Source: Corticium candelabrum (Eukaryota > Porifera > Homoscleromorpha > Homosclerophorida > Plakinidae). Taken from it: 64,000 bases of DNA. The stretch is from the NCBI RefSeq assembly GCF_963422355.1, contig NC_085098.1:2008632-2072631 (forward strand), given 5' to 3'. Below the pieces are notes generated by a model that was not told the DNA's origin, did not search any database, and saw only the letters and a program-made list of their open reading frames with translations. This document shows positions 1 through 11,163 of this stretch, in pieces. How positions within the stretch are numbered: the first letter of the stretch is position 1; every line of letters begins with the position of its first letter. The translations under genes and the position numbers were made by a program.

Positions 1-58
1 CGTGAGAATTATGCATGTACATACCCGGTGACATGATTGTAAATGCTGATTCATGCTT

Positions 59-130
59 TCTATATATCTATATAGCTATATATCTATATATCTATATATC
101 TATGTCTATATCTATATATCTATATATTCC
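59..130. repeat. TATATC/TATC microsatellite in an intron
   Basis: Imperfect tandem TATATC and TATC units fill the 3' part of the intron just before the amidohydrolase exon and run nearly into the splice acceptor. Confidence 0.85.
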
Positions 131-134
131 CAAG

Positions 135-418
135 GAATGCGACTTCTCTCTCAGCACTCCAATGTCGCTGTCAAACTATCAGGAATGGCTATGTTGGATC
201 GTCTCTGGAATGCCGAGAGCATCAAACCATTCTTGTTGCACAGCATTGAAATGTTTGGAGCTGAAAAGTGCATGTTTGCTAGCAACTTTCCGGTAGACAA
301 AGTCAACGCTGATTATGCTACACTAGTTGGTGCCGTAAAACAGACCATTGGTCATCTGTCGGCTCGTGATCAATCTTGCATCCTAGCCACTACAGCTGAA
401 CGAATTTATAAACTGTAG
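135..418 (+). CDS. Amidohydrolase-family metal-dependent hydrolase, last exon only
   Basis: The final exon of a gene that starts left of the window. An AG acceptor lies at 133-134 and the frame runs to TAG at 416-418, giving about 94 residues. The peptide contains NVAVKLSGMAMLD, then CMFASNFPVDK, then a tail ending AERIYKL. This is the C-terminal signature of the amidohydrolase-2 (2-pyrone-4,6-dicarboxylate-lactonase-like) TIM-barrel hydrolases. The Asp of NFPVDK is the conserved C-terminal active-site acidic residue of that family. The substrate cannot be predicted, because the metal-binding N-terminal strands lie outside the window. The intron before it ends in a TATC-rich microsatellite. 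Family assignment is strong; specific function is unknown. Confidence 0.8.
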
Positions 419-1019
419 CTAATTTGTCAGATTTCTGATTGTGTGACTCGATATTTTAGAGTTTTTCAATTATTTGTCATTCTATGTGCATGCATGCTCT
501 TTTCGGTGACAATGCTACATTTTTACCTATGTAGAGATGTCGCGTGTAGCGTCAGCGACTAACTATATATTTCTTTATACAGCTGTTTTGTGTATAACAA
601 TGGCGAATGCTCTGATTAATATCTAGACATATATATATAGGGCGCGCTCACACTGAAAACACATGCAGTGTTTGCGTCTTGCGTCTTGCGTTTGAGTCTT
701 ACTGCATCCAAACTGTATTCATGCACTTAATTAATTAATTATTTCGTACGTCTGCGCCCGTTTAGTAATTTTAAACCTTGCATCTATGCATTTATCGAAA
801 TCGATTATTGATATAGTTAGGCATGTCAGCAATTTCTTCTTTTGTTCTTTGCCGTGGGTACCTCAATTTTGATCATATCTTCTTGTCTTGCTAATTTACG
901 TAGGATGCTTCAAATAGCAGAAGGATTACATGCATCTAAGAACTCTTTATAATTGTGACTCTTTTGTACGAACGCCACCATACCCGTTTAGTAAAATATT
1001 ATCATGGGGTGGCAATTAC
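419..1019. other. Intergenic stretch without a recognised gene
   Basis: AT-rich sequence downstream of the amidohydrolase gene. I see no convincing coding exon, RNA gene or mobile-element end. Confidence 0.6.
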
Positions 1020-1078
1020 AACATTATAATAGAAAAAATAGGCATAGTAACTATGCCTATTTTTTCTATTATAATGTT
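1020..1078. repeat. Perfect 29-bp inverted repeat with 1-bp centre
   Basis: The arm at 1020-1048 is the exact reverse complement of 1050-1078, with one base (1049) between. The right arm belongs to the ND4-like reading frame that follows, and the left arm is its inverted copy. The structure would extrude as a long hairpin. It marks the left edge of the mitochondrial insertion. Confidence 0.95.
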
Positions 1079-1241
1079 ATTAATGACTTTGGCCAATATG
1101 GCGGTTCCTTTAAGCTGTAATTTTGTGAGGGAGTTTTTGTCGCTTTTAGCAGCATTTGAGTATAGTTTAATTGGGGGTGGGGTGTTGGCTTCTTTAGGAA
1201 TGGTTTTAGGAGCCGCATATTCTCTTTATTTGTATAATTAA
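1046..1241 (+). pseudogene. Nuclear mitochondrial insertion (NUMT): fragment of NADH dehydrogenase subunit 4
   Basis: The plus-strand translation contains MPIFSIIMLLMTLANMAVPL, then CNFVREFLSLLAAFEYSL, then ASLGMVLGAAYSLYLYN. This is the conserved central/C-terminal membrane core of mitochondrial ND4, whose usual motif reads NFVGEF. The expected Gly is Arg here, which fits G-to-A decay. The fragment is about 65 residues of a protein of some 480, has no partner mitochondrial genes, ends abruptly at 1241 next to a TTAA repeat, and sits in nuclear DNA between spliced genes. It is therefore a dead insertion, not a functional gene. The left boundary coincides with the 59-bp palindrome. Confidence 0.85.
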
Positions 1242-1689
1242 TTAATTAATTGTTTATTTTTTTATAGAGCTAGCGTATCCAGTTACTGGAAACAATAAAA
1301 ATTTTGAAAGAGAAAGAGACACGTTGAATTGCCACATCCTATACTAAAACAGTTGACTGCTAATCTGCTGGAGTGGCTATATACACATGCATATGTGAGG
1401 TAATCATTTGTAGAATTAAATAATCAGCAGCATTGATCCGCTAACGTACGGAAATATAGTCAATGGTGCTCTAGTGGTGCATGTTCCTGTAAAGTCTTGA
1501 GATATCTAGTCCGTCCGCAAACGGATTCTGTAGATCTAGACAATTAATTATTGCACGACATAATTGCCATGGATTACAATGTCAAAAGATTGAAAGAAAT
1601 CGTTTGTGATGCCTAGCTATAGCTAGACATGTGCCTGTAGATTTGAAGCAAACGTCACGTTTAAATCAACAAACCACGCCCATCATCAT
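1242..1689. other. Intergenic stretch upstream of the receptor-like gene
   Basis: No coding potential recognised. Its last 20 bp hold the CACGTG box listed separately. Confidence 0.6.
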
Positions 1690-1699
1690 TTCACGTGAC
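1690..1699. promoter_or_regulatory. CLEAR-like E-box TTCACGTGAC
   Basis: TTCACGTGAC lies 11 bp before the ATG of the receptor-like gene. It matches 9 of 10 bases of the CLEAR consensus GTCACGTGAC, bound by TFEB/MITF-family bHLH-ZIP factors at lysosomal genes in vertebrates. That the box works here is inference. Confidence 0.4.
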
Positions 1700-1710
1700 T
1701 TCAGCTCGTG

Positions 1711-2913
1711 ATGGCATTGGCGTCGATCTTCATTGCTTTTCTATTTGCCGCATTAATCTCAACGGGCAAAACCCAAACGGGTAGTTGTCGGAAAACAGTG
1801 GATTGCATCTGCACGTACGACGACGATTGGAGGATAGACCTCACTCCAATCGCACAATCCCAGTGAGTCGAAATCTTCAATCCGTAGAGTTATTACTAGC
1901 TCGTCTTGCAAAATTTGCAGGTTTGGTCCAGCACCGGGTCCGACTTACGACTATTACTACAGCTACTGGCCTTGCTACGACGGTAGCGTTGAGAACGTCG
2001 CCTGCAACGCAGCGGTAGAAATAACAATTCGTTCATCTCTAGACACGTCTTATACTTTCAGAAAATTCTCTACAATTCTGTGATGTTTCTTTGCAGGTTA
2101 TTCAAGCCGATGACCTGTCCTATCCAACTTGGTGCTATTCTTGTGGCACGGCAGCTACCAACGACTTTGGTACCGATTCAAATGGGAACGTTTATATTCA
2201 ATACAATGGAGGTGACGATGGCAGGTAGACACTCTTATTTTCTGTAGCTTCCTATGGTATGGGCTTCGAGTCTCTAAATGCGTTGTAGAAGCAGTAAAGT
2301 CGTTCTGCAATGTTCCCCGAACGATGAAGGCACTCTCAACGCTCTCGGCGAACAAGTGCCCGAAAGCAAAGAATACGTGAGTTTCACAGTACCAAAGCGA
2401 GATTACTAGATTGTCTCCATTTTGATTACTTGATTAATATTGACAGGATTTTACGTTTTCGTCAAAGTACGCATGCCCCCTTTCGCCTGGTGCACCGCCT
2501 CCCGATAAACCAAACGGCAGCAGCAGCGTCAGCGTCAGCGTGAGTCCTGGGACGATAATGTGTATCATGTATGATCATAGCACGTTATCTACTGTCTATT
2601 GTAAATCGATCATCTCGAAAATAATTTTTATTTTTTGAATTAGTTTTATTATCGTTCTCACCGTCTACTTTGTTGGTGGCGTCCTTCTTATGAAATTTTA
2701 CAAAGGAGCCGAAGGACGTGAACTGGTTCCCAATTATCACCTCTGGGCTGCAATTCCTGGCCTAATTAAGGTTACTTGTTATGACATCCTATAGACTGTA
2801 TAGTTCAGTGTGTTGCGGATATGTTGTAGGACGGTGTCAAGTTTTTCATCGGTTTGTTTCCATGTGGGGGAAACGTGACCGTTTCGTCTGCCGGCAAATA
2901 CGAAAATTTGTGA
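1711..2913 (+). CDS. Mannose-6-phosphate-receptor / ATG27-like type I membrane protein
   Basis: Seven exons join in frame: 1711-1862, 1921-2014, 2097-2224, 2289-2376, 2447-2568, 2644-2770 and 2830-2913, giving 264 residues. The order is a signal peptide (MALASIFIAFLFAALISTG), a Cys-rich luminal domain ending in an MRH-type core (IQYNGGDDGR, then VVLQC, then KEYDFTFSSKYACP), a Pro/Ser stalk, one membrane span near residues 180-200, and a cytosolic tail. The tail motif GAEGRELVPNYHLWAAIPGL followed by KDG matches the region after the span in cation-dependent M6P receptors and yeast Atg27. The protein ends KYENL, a YxxL-type endosomal sorting signal. Expected role: cargo or membrane cycling between Golgi and endosomes/lysosomes. 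Whether it binds mannose-6-phosphate is unknown, and some expected MRH cysteines are absent. Confidence 0.85.
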
Positions 2914-3171
2914 ATGAACAAGAAGACCTAAAAATAGTTGACATCAGCTAGTCGTACTAGCTAAACGGTTCACGTTTCGAAAAAAGCTATTAGTGTACAC
3001 GGTCGCCTGAGCATGTTTGTACGCAGTCGCTGTTTTAATTAAATACAAAAGTTGTAGATGTTTCAGTTTCATGTACGTATACGTATTAACTAATTAATGC
3101 ACTACGTTCTGCAAGCATAGTAACGTAAGTAGACTAAATATTTTGAAAGTGCGAGATGCAAAAATAAAATT

Positions 3172-6100
3172 CTAAATTAGATCTCCGCTTTCGCACGTGA
3201 GTCTAGGAATCAAGTCTATATCCACTCTCTTAGACACATCCGGGAACAGCCTGTCTATGGAAGTCGTAAGCCTTCGCCCCATCAGTAGTTGCGCTGGTGC
3301 CACTCCAGTGGTTGTATGCGGGGTGGTACGATAGTCGAGTAAAATTTTTGCCAACTCGGTCTGTACAGACCCCGACGATTGCTTCCGCATGCCAGTTTTA
3401 CTGCCCTCTCTGCAAGGCCATTAGAGGCGGGATGATAGGATGCCGTCCGCATATGCCTAGTACACCGCTGCCCTCCATAAATCCTTCAAACTCATGTGAC
3501 ACAAAACAAGGTCCATTGTCAGACACTAATGCATCCGGCAACCCACGAGTGACGAAAGAGTCACTCGGTTGCTCTATTATGATGGCCGATGTACAAGAAT
3601 TGCCGGTGTTGTGAATGTCCATCCATTTGGTGCGAGCATCCACAATGACAAAAAGTATGCTCCCATAAACGGCCCTGCATAGTCGACATGCAATCTATTC
3701 CATGGCTTTTCTGGCTATTTCCATGCACACAGTGGAGCTAATGTCGGTGCTCTCACTTGCTGCTGACGTGTAAGACACTTCCAAACAGTTCCTCTATTTC
3801 AGAGCGAATCAATCCCTGACCGACAAAAATTGGTTCTTGCGATCCTTTTCATTCTTGAACAGCCTGGGTGCTCATTATGCAGTTGTATGAGCACTGCCTG
3901 CCTTCCTTTCTCGGGCACTAACACGCGGACACCCCACAGAACACAACCATCTTGCACCAACAATTCATTTGCCTTACATTTGTACGGCTTCATCGCGTCT
4001 GCAAATCGCCTAGTAAGTTAGCGGGTCATCCTTGCAGCACGTATTTCAACACTCTCGCTAGTACAGAATCTTCACATGTCCACCGTTTGATTTCGTCTAC
4101 GGATACAGGACTTTCGAGAACTTCCAACCAATGCAAGAGATTAACAACTTCGGGTGGTAGCGACTCCTCTAAAACGTCTGGCTGTCCTCATAATGGCAAT
4201 CTGCTCAATCCATCGGCGTTACCATTTATGATTCCTGGTTTATGCCTGAAAGTGTAATGGTAGGCAGATAACTTGATGGCCCATCTTTAAATCCTCCCTG
4301 ACGCCATTTCGAACACTCCAGTTGTTTCATTAATTAGACAGGGTCAAAAGTGGTCTATGATCTGAGACTAATGTAAAATGTCTTCCATAGATGTATTCAT
4401 GAAAACGTGTAACTCCAAACACTACAGCTAAACTTTCCCGTTCTATCTGGGCGTATTTTTGTTCTGAAGTCGTCGACGTCCTCCAAGCGAATGCTATGGG
4501 ACGTTCGCTGCCATCCCCTTCCTGGTAAGACAATACCGCCTCAATACCTACCGTGGACGCATCACAAGCCAGGATCAGAGGCATTCGTGCATCGTCATGA
4601 ATTAAAAGTTTTTGAGAAGTCAATAATCTTTTAGATTCCTTGAATGCCGTTCCTGTTCTTTTCCCCAGTGCCACTTCACTCCCTTCTCAGTAATTTGTAC
4701 AGTGGTGCTAATACACTTAAAATATTGTGAAGGAACTTGCTGCAATAGTTTAGTAACTCAAGAAAAGCCTTGAGTTATTTCACAGATGTTGGTGCGGGAG
4801 CTTCCTGGATAGCTCTACTTTGTCTTCATTCAGATGAGTGCCTTCTGCATCGATGGAACCATAAACTGGCATTTCGTTCTCTTGAGTCGCAGCCCTGCCG
4901 AGGACAACCTCTGGAGGACTTTCTCTAACCGCTGTAAATGCTGATCCTGACACTTCACAGTCACTAGAATATCGTCAAGATATACTCACACCCATATCTT
5001 GCAACAAATTCTCCATTGTGCGTTGAAATATGGCGGGAGCCGCAGACACACCAAAAGGTAATCGATTATATTGAAATAACCCCTTGTGGGTGTTCGTAGT
5101 GACGAAGGGTTTTGACTGCTCGTCCAGTGCCAGCTGTTGGTACGCTTGTGACATGTCAAGTTTACTAAAAATCTTTGCTCTACCCAATCGTGCAAGAAGG
5201 TCGTTTACCCAGGGCAGGGAATAGCTATCAGGTTTGGCTACTTGATTGACTGCTATTTTATAATCTCCGCAAACTCTAATAGAGCCGTCTGCCTTCAGAA
5301 TTGGGACTATTGGTGCCGCCCATTCAGAGTGTCGTACAGGTTCGACAATTCCAGCGTCAACCAATTTACAAAGAGCTTCTTTCACTTGTTCTCTGATTGC
5401 GTGTGGTACGTTTCTTGCACGATTGAAACGGAGAGTTGCATGGGCGTCTACGTGGATCTTGACTTCCATACGCTTAAAGTCCTAATTCATCTCTAAATAC
5501 CTCCTCATACTGCTCCAGGACTATCCGGCTCCTCTCTATCCAGTCGCAAACTAATGGAATGCCTGCCAGGTCATTTACAGTTCACTCAGCCAGTCACGCT
5601 TACACAAACTAAGGCCACTTCCTTTCACGACTTTCTGGCCCGAGGGGTACTTGCCTTGACAATGATCCTTCCCAGCAAAGGAATTCTTTCCCCGTATAGG
5701 TCTTCAGGACAATGGCTGTATTACGCAATGCAGGGCGCTGCTTTTTTCACAGCTGCCTATAAGCAGCTTTACTAATCAGTGACACTGATGAACCAGTGTC
5801 AATTTCCATGTCAATCTTTTCCCCTTCTATTATCACTGGAGTGAACCAGGGCTTCTGGTTTGACACCTAAGAATTTACTATAGCTCCTCTTTACTCACTC
5901 TGTGAGTCATGTAGTGATGATACTGTTGTGATTGTTCATCATCCTCAGGTAATTCCCATTTCTGTTCCACTACAGCTGCTCGCTGTTCTTGCTTGCCACC
6001 CTTTACTTTGGCCTTGCATGCTCTAAGTATGTACCCCATCCTTTTGCACCCGTGACTAGTTGCCGACTTAAAACGGCAGCTTGATGGAACATGGCCTTTT

Positions 6101-6790
6101 AGCATGGAACGTGGCATCGATGACAGCTTGACAGAGTGGGTTTCTGGCTGTTTTTACATTTTGTACGACCACTGGTGGTGTCTTAGGCTTGACATCTACA
6201 CTTGCGCTAGCACTCAACTGTTCAGCAGTTTTAGCTGCCAACTCCATCGCTTGAGCCACCTCGTACGCTTTCTGGCAGATCTCTTTTTGACAGCAACCGT
6301 CTCTGAATCCTCTCATCTTGAACCCCTACGACCAGTCTATCTCGCAGCAAATTACTCAACGAATTCCCAAACTCACAATATTCGGCCAGCCTACGTAATA
6401 TTCCGCTACGTAATATGCCACTGACTGGCGGCTTCTGCTGTTGAATTTGAAACGTTGCATCGTAGTAGAAGGCTTTGGGTGGAAATGGACCTTCAACGTG
6501 GCACAGATGTCTGCAAAAGGCTTTTCTCCTGGCTTGTCTGATGTAACAAGCTTCTCGACAGTGTATACGTACGAGCTCCCACGCTACTCAAAAATGGCGC
6601 TCTTTCTGGCGGCATCTTCTATCTCGTTAGCCACAAAGAATTGCTGCATCCGTTCGGCGTACTGCCGCCAGTTGTCTTCGACTTTATCGAATTCTGCCCA
6701 GCGCCCAAATGTTGCCATCCTCGTCGCCAGAGTAATGTCTCATGGTTCGCTATTGAAAGATCTACTACCAGGACTAAACCCCGGATGACC
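3172..6790 (-). mobile_element. Ty3/Gypsy-type LTR retrotransposon fossil, broken
   Basis: On the minus strand, recognisable remnants run in the order gag-like region with zinc knuckle (about 6790-5880), reverse transcriptase (around 5470-4975), RNase H (around 4675-4330), integrase zinc-binding region (around 3990-3800) and integrase core and C-terminal part (around 3640-3172). This order is that of Ty3/Gypsy elements. The copy is broken many times (about ten breaks) and I could not identify terminal repeats, so it looks old. It lies downstream of the receptor-like gene and abuts a LINE on the same strand. Confidence 0.85.
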
Positions 6791-6968
6791 AGCACCTGGA
6801 TACTACAACGACTGTTCTAAAATGTTCTTGAAAGCTCGAGGAAACGGTATCCAAGAGATTCAAAAACTAGTGGTAACATTGGCTTCATGACTGGCATCTT
6901 TTTCAAATTCTGCTGCTTCTGCTGCTGCACCAGAACGAATCGTTGCTTTCAATATAGAAAGGCTGTAA

Positions 6969-9754
6969 TTACAGAGTTATGGATTGTAACATCGAAATAT
7001 CCAGGTCGAACATCCATAAAATCTGAATGATATACGTCTCCTGGGCTGCTTGAATAGTAACCTGGACAGTTCTGTTCTTTTTGACTTGCTTGGTTTCAAC
7101 AAGAAAAGCTTGAAATATTACTTCACAAAGAGTATTGGGACGGTAAACACGTAGCGGACCTCTAGGGCAGCTGATTAGGCGGTCACCAAACGGATCAATT
7201 GTAGCGCCACAACAGCATAAAACCAAAATGATTGAAGAAGAAACATCAGAATGCCGAACCATGTCCGAATCGCAATTACGAATAAATGCGGAGGAATGGT
7301 GAGGCCTAGATTGGGGCTAGGTAATGTCCATAACCAAGTCCCGCGTGGTTCGACGAAATTGTGTTCAGACGAGCTTTGTCTCTTAAACTCCCATTTTCCA
7401 TTAAGGAGTTGAAAGCATTGCAATGTATCTGTTTCTGAATATTCTGCTGAGAAGCTGTGTTGAAATCCAAAGTGTGCATTGCAGGCAATTTCTTTCCAAG
7501 AATACACTGTACGCTTCATTTTTGCCTTAAACTTGAAAATCATGACAAAATACCTCTTCAGCAGATTCGGTGTTTGAATTGCCTGCGTTTCTTAAGAGAC
7601 TCTGAATCAACTTTTGGGTGGTATTGCAACATCCTATGAAAGCAGCCGCTGATGAGTTTAGTGCTTCTCTGAGATCAAGACGTTTGTGCGAACTGCTAGT
7701 GTCGCCTGGAGCCACGAGGAATCTGGAATAGATGAGCGAGTGATTAGTTCTAGAGATTGTCTCAAACCTCTGTCAAAACAAGAAATTTCACTGTCTGTCA
7801 CACCAGGTGTTACAGTCCGCAAAAGGTAATTGACCTTACAAACGCTCAAACAATTGCGCAAAAGGTGTAATTCAACATGGGGTCGTCTATGTCGTTGAGG
7901 TGTAATTGAATATCAAGGGCTTTGTCTATCCGCTTAGCGACCGCATTTTGAAAGAAAATGTCTGACCCATGGACTTGGGAAGCGAGCAATTTCAATCCGT
8001 CAGTAAGCCTATGAATTTCAGTAGGAAATTGAGGGAACGTATTATCCCCTAATGGCTAATAAATCTCGCATTTATCCAGATTGATGTGAAGACCAAATCG
8101 AGGATCTTTTGCTAAAAACAATTTTAATAAAGAAGAGATGCAATCTGATCACTAACAAATGTGCCATCATCCGGGTACCACAGTTGCAGATCTATGCCAG
8201 GAACATTGCTGATGTCGTCCAGAAACTCTAGTAATACCATGGGAAATAGCATTGGACCTAGTAGGTCTCCTTGTTGAGCGCCAGCAGTTGATAGGATGCG
8301 ATGTTTGCCGAACCGAAGTTCTCCTAATGAACTATAGCACCACTGCACCCATGCAAAAACTTCTGGAAATTCTTCACGTAATCAAGAGAGAAATTTTCCA
8401 CAGTGACATTCGTTGAATGCATTCCGCATATCAACTTTTTAAACAGCATAGATTTTCTCTCGAGCTATTGGTAGTGATGTAAGACTTCAGAGTGTGAATA
8501 GCAGCCTCCAATCCACCACTTACACCTGCTCCAACTTGACCATAAGGTAAGAATACTTCTTGTAAACGAGGTTTGGCTGCTGCTGTACAGCAGATCCGAC
8601 TGACTAAACGTCTAATCACTTCTTCAATTGCAATCGAACGTATGCCTCCAGATTTCTTATTCAAGGCAGTCAATGGTGCACCTGACAACCATGGAGAAAT
8701 GCTTACATCCACTTTCCCTGATAGTAACAGCGAAATGCAACGTGTGAGATTATCTAAACATGCCTGTGCATCTGGTGTACATGACCCTTTGATGGCATCC
8801 AAAGGTGCTGTGCTCGCAACTGAGAAAAGCCTGGGCTGAATTCTGCCGGAAATGCTTCCAATGCAGATAGAACGGCTTGACCATCCACAACGAGTGGGGT
8901 GGAATTTCATTAGACCTGTCTAGTAAGGAGTGATGTGGGTGACGATTCTCTATAACTCCGAAAGAGCGATCGGATCATCTCGAGAAGCGCATCCCACGGA
9001 TCCCAGTGGTGCATGTAGCACAGTTTTTGGAAACGTGGAGATGAACAAATCCCCACAAACCATCCTGACATGCATGCTGTAATTCTTTAGCAAGAACCTG
9101 AGCCAACAGAGGTCTTACAGATCTTGGTATATGAAGAACAGTTTGTACAGATCGACAGAGTTGAAATTTCGTTCATAGTAACCTAAGAGCAATGTGGTAC
9201 ATCATCTGTTGGTCTTGAAAGAGAATACGCTGCTGCAATCCCTTCTTGCACTGTGTTTACACCAGATTTTCTCGCACTGTGTTACACCAGAATCTGGTGT
9301 AAACACAGTGTGAGAAGAAATTGCAGCTGCGTCTAGCAGATATATCCGAAATATTCCATTTTCCATTAATAATAGGATCATACATTACTTCTTCAACTTC
9401 ATCAACTTGTTGCATGACTACTGCTAAATTGTTGATTGAAGAGGTGTCTTGGTGTAAACATTCTTTTGATAACCCTTCCTGTAACCATGCATGAAAAGAT
9501 AAGTGTGGTTCTATCATCTTACCACAACAACGTGAATGACCTGTACCCATAGAACGCCAACACCATTCAAACCGTCTGGAATATGCAAAGCCGCAGTTGC
9601 AACACAAACGACGTTCATTTCTAGTAAGGAAATCCATGCACGTCTGGAAAAATCCGGATGGTGATATGACTTGCATTGATGTGCTGCCCCAATGCACCGT
9701 TGTTTCTCGACAACAAAGAGAACACGTGGTGCAAGTATCACTTTCTTCACTCAT
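6969..9754 (-). mobile_element. LINE (non-LTR retrotransposon) with reverse transcriptase and endonuclease-like C-terminus, broken
   Basis: On the minus strand, a Cys-rich N-terminal region lies at 9754-9257, with CCNCGFAYS and a similar CTTCSLC. Reverse-transcriptase segments follow at 8910-8431 (SGGIRSIAIEEVIRRLV, then QVGAGVSGGLEAAIH) and 8348-8124 (QQGDLLGPMLF, then LQLWYPDDGTFV, which holds the catalytic DD). A thumb-like piece lies at 7861-7658. The end, 7543-6969, has CCCGATIDPFGDRLISC, the Cys/His knuckle before the restriction-enzyme-like endonuclease of R2/R4-type LINEs. The pieces lie in several frames with stops between them (at least five breaks), so the copy is dead. The clade cannot be fixed by eye. 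Confidence 0.75.
9249..9310. repeat. 20-bp perfect inverted repeat within the LINE
   Basis: The arms 9249-9268 and 9291-9310 are exact reverse complements. The 22-bp loop itself repeats part of the arm (CACTGTGT and ACACCAG). It looks like a local templated duplication inside the decayed LINE. Confidence 0.9.
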
Positions 9755-9925
9755 TTATATCTTCTATTGGTAAAGGGCCCAAAGGGCCCCAACGGCCTTG
9801 ATCAACTGCCGGACACTGGCTTGCTTACTAAGATCAAGAAGATACACTTCTAATTTATCAAACTTCTTCAAAATCAGTTCTAAAGATGAACAGGAAAAAG
9901 CGTTCACTTTAGCGTAATATCCGGG

Positions 9926-9934
<9 letters not shown>

Positions 9935-9999
<65 letters not shown>
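9935..9999. repeat. (GA)n microsatellite
   Basis: About 65 bp of GA dinucleotides with one TAGA interruption, flanked by short TA runs. Confidence 0.95.
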
Positions 10000-10000
<1 letters not shown>

Positions 10001-10212
10001 TGTATATTTAGATATAGATTCTAGTATACACATATTTCTCCTTCTCTTGAGCTTTTAGACATCCAGACCGTCGCTTGCACTAACAGCTCTAGCAACAGAA
10101 TGATCGACTCAATCCAGTCTCTAGAAACCAACGTTGACGATTATTCGATTGCTCTCAGTTTAGATGGCAGCCATTCTCGGTGATGAAACGAAACCGCGAG
10201 GACAGTGGAAAT

Positions 10213-10217
<5 letters not shown>

Positions 10218-10299
<82 letters not shown>
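10218..10299. repeat. (GT)n microsatellite
   Basis: About 40 uninterrupted GT units. Another GT-rich, imperfect tract follows at 10400-10450. Confidence 0.95.
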
Positions 10300-10300
<1 letters not shown>

Positions 10301-10830
10301 CACTACGACATTAGATAACTACAAGATTGATCTAGGGTAATTTTTATTGTCAGTGTGTATACATTTACAATTAACTGTGCATGCGTACTGTATATATAAT
10401 GTGTTGTGTTCTGTTGTGGTGTGCTGTGCTGTACTGTGGTGTGGTGTGTAGCGTTATTTATAGTAGCTATAGAGCTGATACAAACATTAATTAATCACAG
10501 GACATCACAGGTTTTACTAATATGTGATGAAAATTCAACTGTTTATTGCTGACGGCGGTTACTTTCAGACTTTAGATTTGTGCGTCAGATATGTGTTGTG
10601 CATGGTTTTGCTTACGTCTCTATTTTGAATATTATAACAATTTTCCCTGCTAGCAATTCAATTTGGTATCCAAGTACTGTTGCCTGTCGCTAGCACTTAT
10701 TCAGAATCTGATCTAAATCTCGGCATTGGAAGCGTTAACTAATTCTTGTCATTCTGTAGGTTGCGACAGTTTGCATTCAATGAAATTCTTGCACTAAACG
10801 ACTGTCTAGATTTTTGCCTACGTAGTGTAA

Positions 10831-11163
10831 GGTGCTCTGTTCATGAAGATACGACGAGAGGCTTCAGGAAAAGAGATCATTCCTAGCTGCGAGTTTTGGT
10901 TGACATTGCCAGGCCTTGTTCAAGTTTGTTTTCTAGCATAATATTTTGATAATTAAGTTAGCTGAACGCTAGACTGTAATAGATATTGTTGTATGTAGGA
11001 TGGAGTACCATTGAGCCTTGTAGAAAGTCACGTCAGGCTGGAATACGATTCAATCCAGGTTTTAGCTTTTACGTGTACTAAAACAGCTAATGCATGTGAT
11101 GCGCGTCGTGCAGAGTTAGATTGTACTGTACTGTACTGGTTTGGAAGGCGAACTAACAGATAA
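10831..11163 (+). pseudogene. Decayed second copy of the receptor-like tail exons
   Basis: A frame from 10831 reads GALFMK, then ASGKEIIPSCEFWLTLPGLV, then Gln, and meets a GT donor at 10924. After an AG at 10997-10998 the frame continues DGVPLSLVES and stays open to TAA at 11161. It parallels the receptor gene at 1711-2913, whose exon 6 reads GRELVPNYHLWAAIPGLIK with a phase-0 intron and then DGVKFF. The intron position and phase are the same. An in-frame TAA directly precedes GALFMK, and I found no upstream signal-peptide, MRH or membrane exons. It is therefore best called a truncated duplicate. It might still be the end of an unrecognised divergent paralogue. Confidence 0.5.

Noticed and set aside
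930-1241. 103-residue open frame read as one protein
   Set aside because: Its first third is the inverted arm and flanking DNA; only the last 65 or so residues are ND4-derived, so it is not a real gene.
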